The notes below the pieces were generated by a model. It searched no databases. It saw only the letters and a program-made list of their open reading frames with translations, and was not told the origin of the DNA. A program made the translations under genes and the position numbers. DNA of 43,366 nt from positions 1 through 43,366 of the forward strand of contig JAHFMX010000008.1 of NCBI GenBank assembly GCA_023267635.1. Direction: 5' to 3'. The stretch is from a bacterium (GTDB lineage Bacteria > Patescibacteriota > Minisyncoccia > Phycocordibacterales > UBA5272). How positions within the stretch are numbered: the first letter of the stretch is position 1; every line of letters begins with the position of its first letter. Shown one piece after another: positions 15,830 through 24,363 of this stretch.

Positions 15830-16509
15830 TTACAAGTGCAATAGTAAAGTGTCAATTGTTAGATGAGGAATTGTTGGAAATGACAAAAGATGCCGTCGCA
15901 ACAATCCGATCTTATGTTGAAGAATTGATCTTAGTTGACCAAGCGTCGGTTGTTGGTCAGGAATGGATGAGTAAAACTGCCGATATTTATATTAGAAACA
16001 AAGTGTCCGGCGGGTTTCCGGTAACAGTAAAACAAGGAATGGCGGTTGCGAAAGGTGATTATGTTGCGGTACTCAACAACGATATTAAGTTTCAGGGTGA
16101 TTGGGTTTTTCCTTTAGTTCAGTTACTTGAAAAGGAAAACGTAGCCTTAGTTCATCCGAAACTTCTTGACTGGGGTAAAGAATTTGAGACAGGAGATACT
16201 GTTATTTATAATCCTTCACCGAAAGACGGAATGTTTTTCTCCGCTTTTATGCTTAATCCAAAGATTTACAAGGAGTTAGGTGGATGGGATACAGAATATG
16301 ATTTTTGGGGGTATGATGATTGGGACTACTATTACCGGCTCCGTAAGGCTAAATATAATGCGATTTGGACCGATAGAGTATCCTATTGGCACAAGGGAGG
16401 GGCAACGATCAGTAAAATAGGCAGAGATCAGTATGTAGAGAAAAACCGATTGACCTTTATAAATAAACATGGTCGTGACCCGCAGAATATAGACTGGGCT
16501 TTCCTATGA
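15826..16509 (+). CDS. GT2 family glycosyltransferase
   Basis: This is a 227-residue single-domain GT-A enzyme. The metal-binding motif is LNNDIKF (NND at 84-86). KQGMAVAKGDYVAVLNND is the classic GT2 strand-helix lead-in. The C-terminus has GGWDTEYDFWGYDDWDYYYR, the acceptor-side acidic motif, and HKGGATISK. It begins at the stop of the HAD gene and overlaps the aminotransferase. It transfers a nucleotide sugar to a glycan acceptor; the specificity is unknown. Confidence 0.87.
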   Translation: MITSAIVKCQLLDEELLEMTKDAVATIRSYVEELILVDQASVVGQEWMSKTADIYIRNKVSGGFPVTVKQGMAVAKGDYVAVLNNDIKFQGDWVFPLVQLLEKENVALVHPKLLDWGKEFETGDTVIYNPSPKDGMFFSAFMLNPKIYKELGGWDTEYDFWGYDDWDYYYRLRKAKYNAIWTDRVSYWHKGGATISKIGRDQYVEKNRLTFINKHGRDPQNIDWAFL

Positions 16510-17474
16510 AAGACTTATATGTTTCCAAGACAAGGCTTCCTCCTTTAAGTAAATACAATAAGTATCTAAAGGTCTTATGGAAATCAAGATATCTCACCAA
16601 TAACGGTATCTTCGTTCAGGAGTTGGAAAATAGATTAAAGAAGTATTGGAAGGTTAAACACGTTATCTGTGTGAGTAGCGGAACCTCAGCAACAGAGATA
16701 GCTTTGAAAGCAATGGGGATAAAGAAGGAGATTTATGTTTCCCCATTCTCCTATGTTTCAACCGTCTCAGTTCCTTTATGGTTGGGAATTAAACCTCTAT
16801 TCGTAGATATAGGGGAGAAGTATAAAGGACCGGCTTTTGTAACCCATACATACGGATTACCTCATTTTACTAACGTACATCCGGTCCTCTATGACGCTTC
16901 TCATGCTTTTTGTGTAAAAGTAAATGGTAAGTCAATTCTTTCATACGGTGATTGTTCTATTGTCTCTTTTCATGCTACTAAGATATTCCATTCCGTTGAG
17001 GGAGGGGCAATAGTAACCAATAGTGACGATATAGCTGAAAAGAGTAGATGGATGCGTAACTTCGGTCACGATGGTCAATATAAATACTTCGGGGTAGGAA
17101 TAAATGCTAAGATGTCGGAGTTTCATGCGGTAATGGGTCTTTGTAGTTTAGATACCATAGATCAGACCGAGAAACGATATGATGAAATTATCAATATGTA
17201 TAATGATAAATTGTCAGGTTATGGGGAAAATTTATCATATTATCCGTTTTTTTATTCAACAGAAAAAGTGTTGTTAAAAGCTATTAAGATTTTTGAAGAG
17301 AATCATATTTACCCAAGACGTTATTTTTATCCGGCGCTTAATACGATATTCAATGGTAAAAAGTGTCCTGTTGCAGAAGATCTAAGTAGTCGGGTTCTTT
17401 GTCTCCCGTTATATTACGAATTGACTAATGCTGATGTACAACGGGTTATTAAAGTCACCTTACAAACCTTATGA
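16506..17474 (+). CDS. DegT/DnrJ/EryC1/StrS sugar aminotransferase
   Basis: This PLP-dependent enzyme converts keto-sugars to amino-sugars on a nucleotide carrier. It carries SSGTSATEIALKAMG (57-71) for cofactor phosphate contact, the LYDASHAF aspartate (D130), and SFHATKIFHSVEGGAIVT with likely Schiff-base lysine K159. The 322-residue length is somewhat shorter than the usual 360-380. The next gene is a sugar formyltransferase, so the pair probably makes a formamido-deoxy sugar. Neither the upstream nucleotidyltransferase nor the dehydratase is present, so the substrate must come from the host. Confidence 0.9.
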   Translation: MKDLYVSKTRLPPLSKYNKYLKVLWKSRYLTNNGIFVQELENRLKKYWKVKHVICVSSGTSATEIALKAMGIKKEIYVSPFSYVSTVSVPLWLGIKPLFVDIGEKYKGPAFVTHTYGLPHFTNVHPVLYDASHAFCVKVNGKSILSYGDCSIVSFHATKIFHSVEGGAIVTNSDDIAEKSRWMRNFGHDGQYKYFGVGINAKMSEFHAVMGLCSLDTIDQTEKRYDEIINMYNDKLSGYGENLSYYPFFYSTEKVLLKAIKIFEENHIYPRRYFYPALNTIFNGKKCPVAEDLSSRVLCLPLYYELTNADVQRVIKVTLQTL

Positions 17475-17917
17475 AGTATCTTTTTATAGGAAACAGAATG
17501 GCGGTACTGAATGAGATGTTGCTTTTGGGATTACAGGTAAAAGTTATACCCATTTTGACCAGGGAACAGGTAGTATCTTCGATTCTGAAAGAAAAGTATG
17601 ATGTTCTTGTTTCTAATGGTTGTCCGTACATTTTACCGATATCAAAGCTAGGTAAACATATCTTTATCAATATCCATCCATCTTTACTCCCGAAATTCAA
17701 AGGCAAGAGTCCGATTAAAGAAGCCTTTAGGGAAAAAGCACAGATGGGTGCTACGTGTCATTACATGATAGATGAAGTTGATTCAGGGGAGATAATTTCG
17801 CAGGTTACATTCGACTGTAAAGAACTGGATGAGTGTTATAGACAGTCATATAAAGCGGAAGCAAAGGTATTTAGAAGAGCGTATAAAAAATTATATGACA
17901 GAGGAACAATTAAATAA
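17471..17917 (+). CDS. Sugar N-formyltransferase (methionyl-tRNA formyltransferase fold)
   Basis: The N10-formyl-tetrahydrofolate-dependent active site is visible: N67 and H69 in INIHPSLLPKFKGKSP, and D104 in YMIDEVDSGEIISQ. These match the Asn, His, Asp triad of the family. At 148 residues it has only the catalytic domain and lacks the C-terminal extension of sugar formyltransferases and of Fmt. Coupling to the aminotransferase (ATGA) supports formylation of the amino-sugar made by that enzyme. Confidence 0.85.
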   Translation: MKYLFIGNRMAVLNEMLLLGLQVKVIPILTREQVVSSILKEKYDVLVSNGCPYILPISKLGKHIFINIHPSLLPKFKGKSPIKEAFREKAQMGATCHYMIDEVDSGEIISQVTFDCKELDECYRQSYKAEAKVFRRAYKKLYDRGTIK

Positions 17918-18461
17918 ACTCAATTCCATTCAAGGGTGGTTTAGTCAGTCAGAGATGAGTTCTTTGGGGCCGTACGTAGAACAACTACCGGAGAATGCCC
18001 TCTTAGTTGAAATCGGCACGTTTCACGGTAAGTCTACATTGTTCTGGCGTTACACAAACCCGAACATACGGATATTAACCAATGATATCTGTAACCAAGA
18101 TGGTATTGGAACTCAGGAAAACCAAATACACTTAGGTACTATCATTCCGAAACAAATTGATCAAGCAGTTTTGGAAGAAGGAAACATCTTTCAGGTGCGG
18201 GGAAGTTCTCACACTATAGTTCCTACATTTACCTGGCCGATAGATTTTCTTTTTATTGACAGCGAACACAGTTATAAGGACACACTTGATACGCTAAATG
18301 AGTGGGGGAAGTATGTGAAACCCGGTCACTTTATAGCGTGTCATGATTATAATGAAAATGCTTTCCCTGGCGTTGTACAGGCCGTCAAAGAGTATATGAT
18401 CCAGCATCCGAATGTTATTTTAGACAAAATAGCCTCGGAAGTCTGTGTTCTGAAGGTGTGA
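17895..18461 (+). CDS. SAM-dependent methyltransferase (class I)
   Basis: I prefer the ATG at 17895, 23 nt inside the formyltransferase end, over an in-frame ATG at 17829. The 188-residue protein has the SAM-binding loop LVEIGTFHGKSTLF. DFLFIDSEHSYKDTLDTLNE then KPGHFIACHDY is characteristic of the Methyltransf_24 type seen in sugar and antibiotic loci. The probable role is O-methylation of a glycan. Confidence 0.8.
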   Translation: MTEEQLNKLNSIQGWFSQSEMSSLGPYVEQLPENALLVEIGTFHGKSTLFWRYTNPNIRILTNDICNQDGIGTQENQIHLGTIIPKQIDQAVLEEGNIFQVRGSSHTIVPTFTWPIDFLFIDSEHSYKDTLDTLNEWGKYVKPGHFIACHDYNENAFPGVVQAVKEYMIQHPNVILDKIASEVCVLKV

Positions 18462-18988
18462 AAATTGGTATCAATCAGCCTTATCTTTTCCCATATAAAG
18501 GGTATTTTGACCTTATTAAAGCTGTAGACAAGTTTGTGATCTATGATGATGCGAAGTACATGAAGGGGAGTTGGATTAACCGGAATTATTTTCCTGACCT
18601 ATTTACTTTCAGGCTTAAAAAACATTCTGACTATGCAAAGATTAACGAATGTTACTTTTATGATATAGAGGAAGATAAAAAGCACTTTCCAATAAAAAGT
18701 AAGTATGTAGATTTGTTGAGTCAAACTGATAATATCGCTCTAAATTGTACTAAAACTTTACGGGCTATCTGTGATGACTTGAAGATCAATACACCGTTCT
18801 ACTTTTCTTCCGATATACCGCATGGGAAGTTTGTTGAAGGTATTATTGATATAGTCCGGGCATTACATGGCGATACTTACATGAACTTACCGAACGGGAA
18901 GAAACTTTACAATCAGGATATGTTCGGAGATATTAAGTTGGAATTTATTGAAACGAATCCTGGAGTATCAATCCTCTGTGAGTTATGA
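18458..18988 (+). CDS. WbqC-like protein
   Basis: The start is GTG, overlapping the preceding TGA, with GAAGG upstream. The N-terminus MKIGINQPYLFPYKGYFDLI followed by VIYDDAKYMKGSWINRNYF is diagnostic of the WbqC-like family of O-antigen and capsule clusters. Its chemistry is poorly known but it travels with DegT aminotransferases and formyltransferases, as here. The 176-residue length is shorter than the usual 220 or so. Confidence 0.85.
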   Translation: MKIGINQPYLFPYKGYFDLIKAVDKFVIYDDAKYMKGSWINRNYFPDLFTFRLKKHSDYAKINECYFYDIEEDKKHFPIKSKYVDLLSQTDNIALNCTKTLRAICDDLKINTPFYFSSDIPHGKFVEGIIDIVRALHGDTYMNLPNGKKLYNQDMFGDIKLEFIETNPGVSILCEL

Positions 18989-19770
18989 ATATCTATCTTA
19001 ATTCCGATGATGAAAGTTATGCAAGCGTATTCCACTATGTACGTTTGTTAGAAAATATGGGTATCCGGGGAGATTCAAATTCTGAAATAGCCCTAAATAT
19101 CTGCTCTGTTGGTAAGAACAAAATGAGGAAAGGAAGCAGGTGTACTATTTACATTGAAGGTGATGAGTTTCTTATTAAAGGAAAGAATACGGATATTTAT
19201 GACCAGGTTGATCTTCTATATATTTGCAATAAGGGGTATTTATCCTATTATCCTGATTTCACCAAAATTCTACAATCAGGTGTTGATCCTGAATGGCATT
19301 ACCCTAGAGATGTACAAAAGGAATATGATTATATTTTTGTCGGTAAAATATCCGGTGATCCTGTATACGATCACAGAAGAGAAGTTTTGGAAAAATTAAA
19401 GAGTCAGAAATGGAGCGTTCAGATAACACAATGTTCAGCAGGAGAATATCCTAATTTATTATCTAAAGGAAGAATAATTCTCAATGTACTTCCGAGATTA
19501 GGAAAAGACGTAAGCGCCAACTATAGATTACTTGAAGGGTGTGCAATAGGATGCTTAATGACCGATAGGGATCAATGTGTTGACGATTTAGGTCTTATTC
19601 CGAATGTTCATTATTTACCGATAGAAAGATTCGGAGATATATCGGATGAAGAGATTGCACGAATTCATAAAGCCGGGAGAGAGTATGTGTGCAAGAATTT
19701 TTCATATCAGAATGCGATTAAAAGAATAATTAAAGATGCCGAACTATGGATGGAAAACACCTCTACATAG
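18985..19770 (+). CDS. CgeB-like glycosyltransferase
   Basis: The 261-residue protein has the second-half signature of CgeB/Glyco_trans_1_2 proteins. KEYDYIFVGKISGDPVYDHR is followed by GEYPNLLSKGRIILNVLPRL, then SANYRLLEGCAIGCLMTDRD. It appears to lack the large N-terminal half of full-length members. Coupled at both ends to its neighbours, it probably adds a sugar to the same glycan. Confidence 0.7.
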   Translation: MNIYLNSDDESYASVFHYVRLLENMGIRGDSNSEIALNICSVGKNKMRKGSRCTIYIEGDEFLIKGKNTDIYDQVDLLYICNKGYLSYYPDFTKILQSGVDPEWHYPRDVQKEYDYIFVGKISGDPVYDHRREVLEKLKSQKWSVQITQCSAGEYPNLLSKGRIILNVLPRLGKDVSANYRLLEGCAIGCLMTDRDQCVDDLGLIPNVHYLPIERFGDISDEEIARIHKAGREYVCKNFSYQNAIKRIIKDAELWMENTST

Positions 19771-20228
19771 ATTTAGGATCAGGTGATCCGAAAGACGGCG
19801 AGTTTCAGCCCGAAGGGTATATCCTACAGGATATCCAACCGTTACCAAATGTAACGTTGGTATGTGATATAGTTGATCTGGACAAGCATATCCAACCTGA
19901 ACAATGCTTAAAGATACGGGCTTCCCATGTACTAGAGCACTTCCCCACTAGAAAAATACCCGAACTATTCACGATGATTTACCGCTTACTAGAAAAAGAT
20001 GGGGAGTTCGAGATTCACGTACCGAATTTCAGGTGGCACGCACAGTTATTAGCTGAAGAACGGGATGATGAAGCGGTTAATTACTGCTTCGGAGGCCAGA
20101 AGGATGAATATGACTTCCACAAGACAGGGTTTACTCCTAAAATACTTTCTCGATTACTTACTGAAGCAGGGTTTAGAATTGAAGTTTTAGAAGAAGAACA
20201 CAGTCTCCACGTATCTGCGAAGAAGTAG
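19746..20228 (+). CDS. SAM-dependent methyltransferase (Methyltransf_11-like)
   Basis: The SAM loop is LYIDLGSGDP (residues 6-15), and RASHVLEHFPTRKIPELFTM with LEKDGEFEIHVPNF are the usual post-loop motifs. It is 160 residues, compact. It overlaps the CgeB-like gene by 25 nt and is the last gene of the sugar cassette. The next late promoter begins one base after its stop. Confidence 0.8.
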   Translation: MDGKHLYIDLGSGDPKDGEFQPEGYILQDIQPLPNVTLVCDIVDLDKHIQPEQCLKIRASHVLEHFPTRKIPELFTMIYRLLEKDGEFEIHVPNFRWHAQLLAEERDDEAVNYCFGGQKDEYDFHKTGFTPKILSRLLTEAGFRIEVLEEEHSLHVSAKK

Positions 20229-20266
20229 TTGATAACTCCTTTAACCTTCTTTTATTATCTCTTTAT
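20229..20266 (+). promoter_or_regulatory. Late virion promoter copy 3, leaderless
   Basis: TTGATA (20229-20234), an 18-bp spacer and TATTAT (20253-20258); the ATG at 20267 is 8 nt downstream. The -35 region is the palindrome AGTTGATAACT. This promoter restarts virion-gene transcription directly after the sugar cassette. Confidence 0.8.
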
Positions 20267-20596
20267 ATGGGCAATATAGATGATATCTCAAATCAACTCG
20301 CCAAAGGTCTTCCGACTCCCGTGGGTCAATGGACTTCTTCATGGATTAGTGCTTCTGCAACGTATTCTATTATGAAGTCAACTGCCGGAATTCTTCATAC
20401 TATAAATATAGAGATGAAATCCGCACCTAGTCTTTCCGTATTCGATAATTCATCTGGTATTTCAGGGACACTTGTTGCACGACTTGACGGTGGAATTAAC
20501 GAAGGAAATTACCTCTACGATACCACACTGGCGAATGGATTATCCGTCTATGTCGCTGCCGGTAATGCCACAAGTATCCGTATAACCTACAAGTAA
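20267..20596 (+). CDS. Small beta-rich virion protein, 109 aa
   Basis: The protein is Ser/Thr/Gly-rich and predicted mostly beta (SIMKSTAGILHTINIEMKSA, later LSVYVAAGNATSIRITYK). It resembles short phage decoration or accessory fibre proteins in composition, but no family is certain. It has its own leaderless late promoter and sits first in the fibre block. Confidence 0.6.
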   Translation: MGNIDDISNQLAKGLPTPVGQWTSSWISASATYSIMKSTAGILHTINIEMKSAPSLSVFDNSSGISGTLVARLDGGINEGNYLYDTTLANGLSVYVAAGNATSIRITYK

Positions 20597-20597
20597 G

Positions 20598-20633
20598 TTG
20601 ATAACATAGTGTTTCCTCCCGTATCTTCATGGT
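20598..20633 (+). promoter_or_regulatory. Late virion promoter copy 4, leaderless
   Basis: TTGATA (20598-20603), an 18-bp spacer and TATCTT (20622-20627); the fibre ATG at 20634 is 6 nt downstream. It overlaps no gene and follows the stop of the previous gene by one base. Confidence 0.8.
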
Positions 20634-21683
20634 ATGGCGTATACATACAATCGAACTGTAACCGTCGATCACACAAAGGTTATAACATCGAATCAAACGA
20701 ATTTTCCAGTTCTATTTAATTCTACCGTAGCCGAACTCGCTACCGTTGCCAATGGCGGTCATGTAACTAGTGATAGTGGCTTCGATATCATATTCTCTTC
20801 TTCTACTGATTCCGCAGATAAACTAGATCACGAAATACTGAAATATGTTCCTGCTACGGGTGAATTTATAGCTCAATTCCGTCAACCAACACTTCATACA
20901 GGAAGCGATGATGTTATTCATATTCTTTATGGGGATGGGTCAGTAACAACGTCTCAGGAAAATATCACCGGAACATGGAGTACGAACTACAAGGCAGTAT
21001 GGCATTTGAAAGAACCGTCAGGTACTATTATGGATTCAACAAGTAACGATAATGACAGTACGACAAATTCAGGATTAACGTATCATGCTGCAGGAAAAAA
21101 CGGATATTCAGTCAGTTCATCAGGAAGTGGTGTTATTTTACTTCCTAACAATAATTTTCCTTCAGGAGCAGCTATTGTTACCTTACAGATTTGGGAGAAA
21201 ATGGCATGGAACACGAACGGAGGATATTTAATGGGGTATGGACCGATTGCGGGAGGAGCAGCAGCAATTTTATATGCGGAGTGGAATGTTGATTTTCTAA
21301 AGTTTACACAAGTTGGAGGAAATTTCGCTACATCAGGAACCGTGTGGAACAATGAGTGGCACAAAATAAGTTTAGAAATTAACGGTTCGACAGCACAACA
21401 ATTTTATATTGATGGATCGCCGGATACATCAGGAGCATTAACGTGTAATTTTGATCTATCTAGGTCTGCTTATTTATTGGATAGTCCGGATGCTGGTGCA
21501 AAATTACCTGCTAATATCCAAGAGGCAAGAGTTTATGCGGGATTACTTGGTGCTAATTGGGAAGCAACCGAATGGAACAATCAAAATAGCCCTAGTTCAT
21601 TTTATCAAATAGGAGCAGAACAAGGTAGTGGAGGCGGTGGTTCAACTCCTCATTTCTCAAAAAATATAGCCATATTTAGTTAA
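20634..21683 (+). CDS. Fibre protein A: DUF2341 plus LamG-like lectin fold
   Basis: Residues 1-115 match the DUF2341 pattern (VTVDHTKVITSNQTNFPVLF, later SSTDSADKLDHEILKY). Residues 120-330 form a concanavalin/LamG-like jelly roll (AVWHLKEPSGTIMDSTSNDN, HKISLEINGSTAQQFYIDGS, IQEARVYAGLLGANWEATEW). Such proteins bind surface glycans. The end is a Gly-rich tail. A close paralog (roughly three-quarters identical by eye) lies at 23280. The likely role is receptor-binding fibre or adhesin. Confidence 0.8.
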   Translation: MAYTYNRTVTVDHTKVITSNQTNFPVLFNSTVAELATVANGGHVTSDSGFDIIFSSSTDSADKLDHEILKYVPATGEFIAQFRQPTLHTGSDDVIHILYGDGSVTTSQENITGTWSTNYKAVWHLKEPSGTIMDSTSNDNDSTTNSGLTYHAAGKNGYSVSSSGSGVILLPNNNFPSGAAIVTLQIWEKMAWNTNGGYLMGYGPIAGGAAAILYAEWNVDFLKFTQVGGNFATSGTVWNNEWHKISLEINGSTAQQFYIDGSPDTSGALTCNFDLSRSAYLLDSPDAGAKLPANIQEARVYAGLLGANWEATEWNNQNSPSSFYQIGAEQGSGGGGSTPHFSKNIAIFS

Positions 21684-21689
21684 TATCCT

Positions 21690-22058
21690 ATGGAAATCAA
21701 GATTGTTGATGCCAAAGGGGAAGAAAAAAAAGATAGTTTAAGTCCCATTATTACTCCAACGACAACGACAGGTGATCTTAATCTCGATCAGAAATCTATT
21801 GGCATGGTATTGGGTTTAGAAACAGATTCACAAGTTAGGAAATACTCTGACAATCTGAAGACACTCGTAGAATACGCCAAAAGCCAAACAGAAGATCATT
21901 CCCCGGAGTCTCTCAAATGGGTTATCCGTTCTCTCAAGGCTAATTTAGGAAGTGCACCATTCGGGGAAGATAATATAAAATTTATAGGCCGGTACTGCTA
22001 TCTTCTCAATGAAGAACGGAGACTGAAAGCAGAACGGGCTAAGTTTGAAAAAATATGA
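21690..22058 (+). CDS. Hypothetical helical protein of the fibre block, 122 aa
   Basis: The product has a disordered Thr-rich start, then helices (DSQVRKYSDNLKTLVEYAKS, later GRYCYLLNEERRLKAERAKF). The composition differs from its beta-rich neighbours, suggesting a chaperone or attachment protein for the fibres. The stop overlaps the next ATG (ATGA). No family is recognised. Confidence 0.65.
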   Translation: MEIKIVDAKGEEKKDSLSPIITPTTTTGDLNLDQKSIGMVLGLETDSQVRKYSDNLKTLVEYAKSQTEDHSPESLKWVIRSLKANLGSAPFGEDNIKFIGRYCYLLNEERRLKAERAKFEKI

Positions 22059-22381
22059 CAACTATAAGTGATCTTTATATCAATTTGTTCGGTAAAGGTG
22101 CCATACAGGACGGTACAGTCATTGATATGGCCGAACACGGAAGGACCGGAGGAGTATCTACGGGCCAACCTTTTAAGTTCGTTGCTATTCCAAGTCTTGC
22201 AGTTCAGGCGGCTACGAACGCCTCTCTTACTGTCACAGGATTTGCAAAACCCGGAACTTTAACAAGTACAGCCAACTGGAAGCTCATGGCAGAAGATGTG
22301 AACGGGAATGTATTGTGGGCAAATGGGAATGATAATTACACGAATATCTTTGATAATTTTAATACCATATCTTTTTCTTAA
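22055..22381 (+). CDS. Small virion protein, 108 aa
   Basis: This Gly/Ala/Thr-rich, mainly beta protein (TVIDMAEHGRTGGVSTGQPF, LAVQAATNASLTVTGFAKPG) is typical of phage head-fibre or decoration proteins, but no specific family is assigned. It is coupled to the gene before it and followed one base later by the next ATG. Confidence 0.65.
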   Translation: MTTISDLYINLFGKGAIQDGTVIDMAEHGRTGGVSTGQPFKFVAIPSLAVQAATNASLTVTGFAKPGTLTSTANWKLMAEDVNGNVLWANGNDNYTNIFDNFNTISFS

Positions 22382-22382
22382 T

Positions 22383-22670
22383 ATGCAGATAGATAAAAGC
22401 CTTGGAATGGCTCTTAATCATAAACACAAAGTTAAAGACCTAAGTGATTATAGTGCGGGAGCAGTTGCAATTCCAGAATTAAACAGTGATCCGGTGTCTC
22501 CCACAGTAGAACAGGCGTGGGTACTAAAATTTACTCCTCCTCCCGATGGAATTGCAGGAACTCCGAGAGGACTTCTTCTTGCTTTAACGTATGCAGGAGC
22601 AACCGCTCCTTCAACATATCAATTTTCTTATAATAGTTCAGGAGGAATTATGAGAGTTCCGTTAAGTTGA
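22383..22670 (+). CDS. Small virion protein, 95 aa
   Basis: The ATG at 22383 follows the previous stop by one base; a longer frame from 22308 would overlap the upstream gene without a ribosome site. Residues 1-95 begin MQIDKSLGMALNHKHKVKDL, with a beta-rich C-terminal half (YAGATAPSTYQFSYNSSGGI). A structural role is likely from position only. Confidence 0.6.
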   Translation: MQIDKSLGMALNHKHKVKDLSDYSAGAVAIPELNSDPVSPTVEQAWVLKFTPPPDGIAGTPRGLLLALTYAGATAPSTYQFSYNSSGGIMRVPLS

Positions 22671-22704
22671 TAACATAAGAAATTGATCTTTATAATATAA
22701 AAAT
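22667..22704 (+). promoter_or_regulatory. Late virion promoter copy 5, leaderless
   Basis: TTGATA (22667-22672), an 18-bp spacer and a consensus TATAAT (22691-22696); the ATG at 22705 is 8 nt downstream. The stop codon of the preceding gene (22668-22670) lies inside the -35 box. Confidence 0.85.
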
Positions 22705-23277
22705 ATGCCAGATAATGTAGCCGTCACAGCGGGTTCAGGAACAACTATAGCAACCGATTTAGTCGGTTCTGCTCACTATCAAAAAATTAAGGTATTCGAC
22801 GGAACAGCAGATAGTGAGAACGGGTGGGCAGTCAATGCTTCGGGTATGGCGTATATCAAAATGACTGAAGCATTACCCGTTGGGGGAAATACAATCGGTA
22901 ATGTAGCAATGACTTCCCTTCCGGCTCTTCCTACGGGAACGAATATCATCGGTGCTTTTAAGAGAGACGTAATCAATTATACACCTATACGAAAATACTC
23001 TCTCGCTTCTTTCGCTAGTGAGAGTGTCGTATGGACTCCCACCGGTGGAAAGAAATTTGCTATTACCGATATAGTCGTTTCAGCAGTTGCTGCAAGTACC
23101 TGTACACTTCGGGATGGGTTAGCAAGTAATACGATAATTAGACTATCTTTAGCAGCAAATGGTGGTTGGTCTTCTAACTTCCAAACTCCCATAGTATCTG
23201 GTGCTGTAGACAATGTTTTAACTATCGAACCAAGTGCGCCAACACAATATATTTTAGTAAACGGTTATGAGATTTAA
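22705..23277 (+). CDS. Virion protein, beta-rich, 190 aa
   Basis: The N-terminal pattern MPDNVAVTAGSGTTIATDLV, followed by GSAHYQKIKVFDGTADSENG, is common among phage structural proteins of unknown function. The C-terminal part (KKFAITDIVVSAVAASTCTL, later YILVNGYEI) looks like a beta-sandwich. Predicted to be an accessory fibre or decoration protein. Confidence 0.65.
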   Translation: MPDNVAVTAGSGTTIATDLVGSAHYQKIKVFDGTADSENGWAVNASGMAYIKMTEALPVGGNTIGNVAMTSLPALPTGTNIIGAFKRDVINYTPIRKYSLASFASESVVWTPTGGKKFAITDIVVSAVAASTCTLRDGLASNTIIRLSLAANGGWSSNFQTPIVSGAVDNVLTIEPSAPTQYILVNGYEI

Positions 23278-23279
23278 CT

Positions 23280-24326
23280 ATGGCTTATTCTTATTACAAG
23301 ACGGTCACTATAGACCATACAAAGGTTCAAACTAGCAATCAAACCGATTTCCCCGTTCTATTTAATTCCATTGATGTTGATTTGAAAGTTACAGGAAGTG
23401 GTGGTCATGTAACTGATTCCAATGGGTATGATATTATCTTTTCTTCTTCTACCGATTCAGCAGACAAACTTGACCACGAAATACTAAAATACATACCGAC
23501 TACGGGTGAATTTATTGCGTATTTCCGTCAACCGACAATTCATACAGGTTCTGATGATATAATTTATCTCTTATACGGAGATAATACAATTTCTACTTCT
23601 CAGGAGAATAAGAACGGGGTATGGAAAACAGCATATAAGGCGGTTCTCCATTTGAATGAGGCTTCTGGAACGCTCCATGATAGTACGTCAAATGCAAATG
23701 ATAGTTCAACAAATTCAGGTCTTACCTATCACGCTACCGGGAAAAACGGGTACTCAGTCAGTTCTGCCGGAAGCGGTAAAATTTATTATGGTGATACGAA
23801 TTTTCCAACAGGTGCAGGCGTAGTTACTTTACAAGTGTGGGAAAAGATGGCATGGAATACCAACGGTGGGTATCTGATGGGATACGGACCGATAGGAGGA
23901 GGAGCAGCACCTATTCTCTATGCAGAGTGGAATCAGGATTTCTTAAAGTTTACACAGGTTGGTTCTAATTTCGCTACTTCTGGGAGTGTTTGGGATGATG
24001 CGTGGCATAAGATAAGTTGTGAAATTAACGGATCAACCTTACAGAAGTTCTATATTGACGGTACGCCCGATACTTCAGGGTCACTTTCCTGTAATTTCAG
24101 CTTGGGTTTGGAAGCATTTTTACTCGATAGCCCTGATGGAGGAGCAGCACTACCGGCCAACATTCAGGAAGCGAGAGTTTATGCAGGACTTTTGGGGGCA
24201 AATTGGGAAAAGACCGAATGGAATAATGAAAGTAATCCGGGAACATTTTATTCATTAGGTTCTGAAACTCCAACAGGCGGTGGTGCAGCAGGACAATTTC
24301 TTTCTCCAAATACAAAGTACTGGTAA
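23280..24326 (+). CDS. Fibre protein B: DUF2341 plus LamG-like, paralog of protein A
   Basis: This 348-residue protein aligns along almost its whole length with the fibre at 20634: SSSTDSADKLDHEILKY, GYSVSS.GSG and NIQEARVYAGLLGANWE are shared. Differences cluster at the N-terminal 40 residues and the C-terminal tail. It has no promoter of its own and follows the preceding stop by two bases. The duplication suggests alternative receptor specificities or a heteromeric fibre. Confidence 0.8.
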   Translation: MAYSYYKTVTIDHTKVQTSNQTDFPVLFNSIDVDLKVTGSGGHVTDSNGYDIIFSSSTDSADKLDHEILKYIPTTGEFIAYFRQPTIHTGSDDIIYLLYGDNTISTSQENKNGVWKTAYKAVLHLNEASGTLHDSTSNANDSSTNSGLTYHATGKNGYSVSSAGSGKIYYGDTNFPTGAGVVTLQVWEKMAWNTNGGYLMGYGPIGGGAAPILYAEWNQDFLKFTQVGSNFATSGSVWDDAWHKISCEINGSTLQKFYIDGTPDTSGSLSCNFSLGLEAFLLDSPDGGAALPANIQEARVYAGLLGANWEKTEWNNESNPGTFYSLGSETPTGGGAAGQFLSPNTKYW

Positions 24327-24327
24327 G

Positions 24328-24363
24328 TTGATAACATAAACTCCTCGCAAGTAGGATGGGTTC
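24328..24363 (+). promoter_or_regulatory. Late virion promoter copy 6, leaderless
   Basis: TTGATA (24328-24333), an 18-bp spacer and TAGGAT (24352-24357); the adaptor ATG at 24364 is 6 nt downstream. Confidence 0.75.

Noticed and set aside
22977-23213. Minus-strand open frames (for example 22977-23213, 27510-27725 and 30000-30236)
   Set aside because: All lie opposite well-supported + strand genes, lack ribosome sites and have the low-complexity look of shadow frames.
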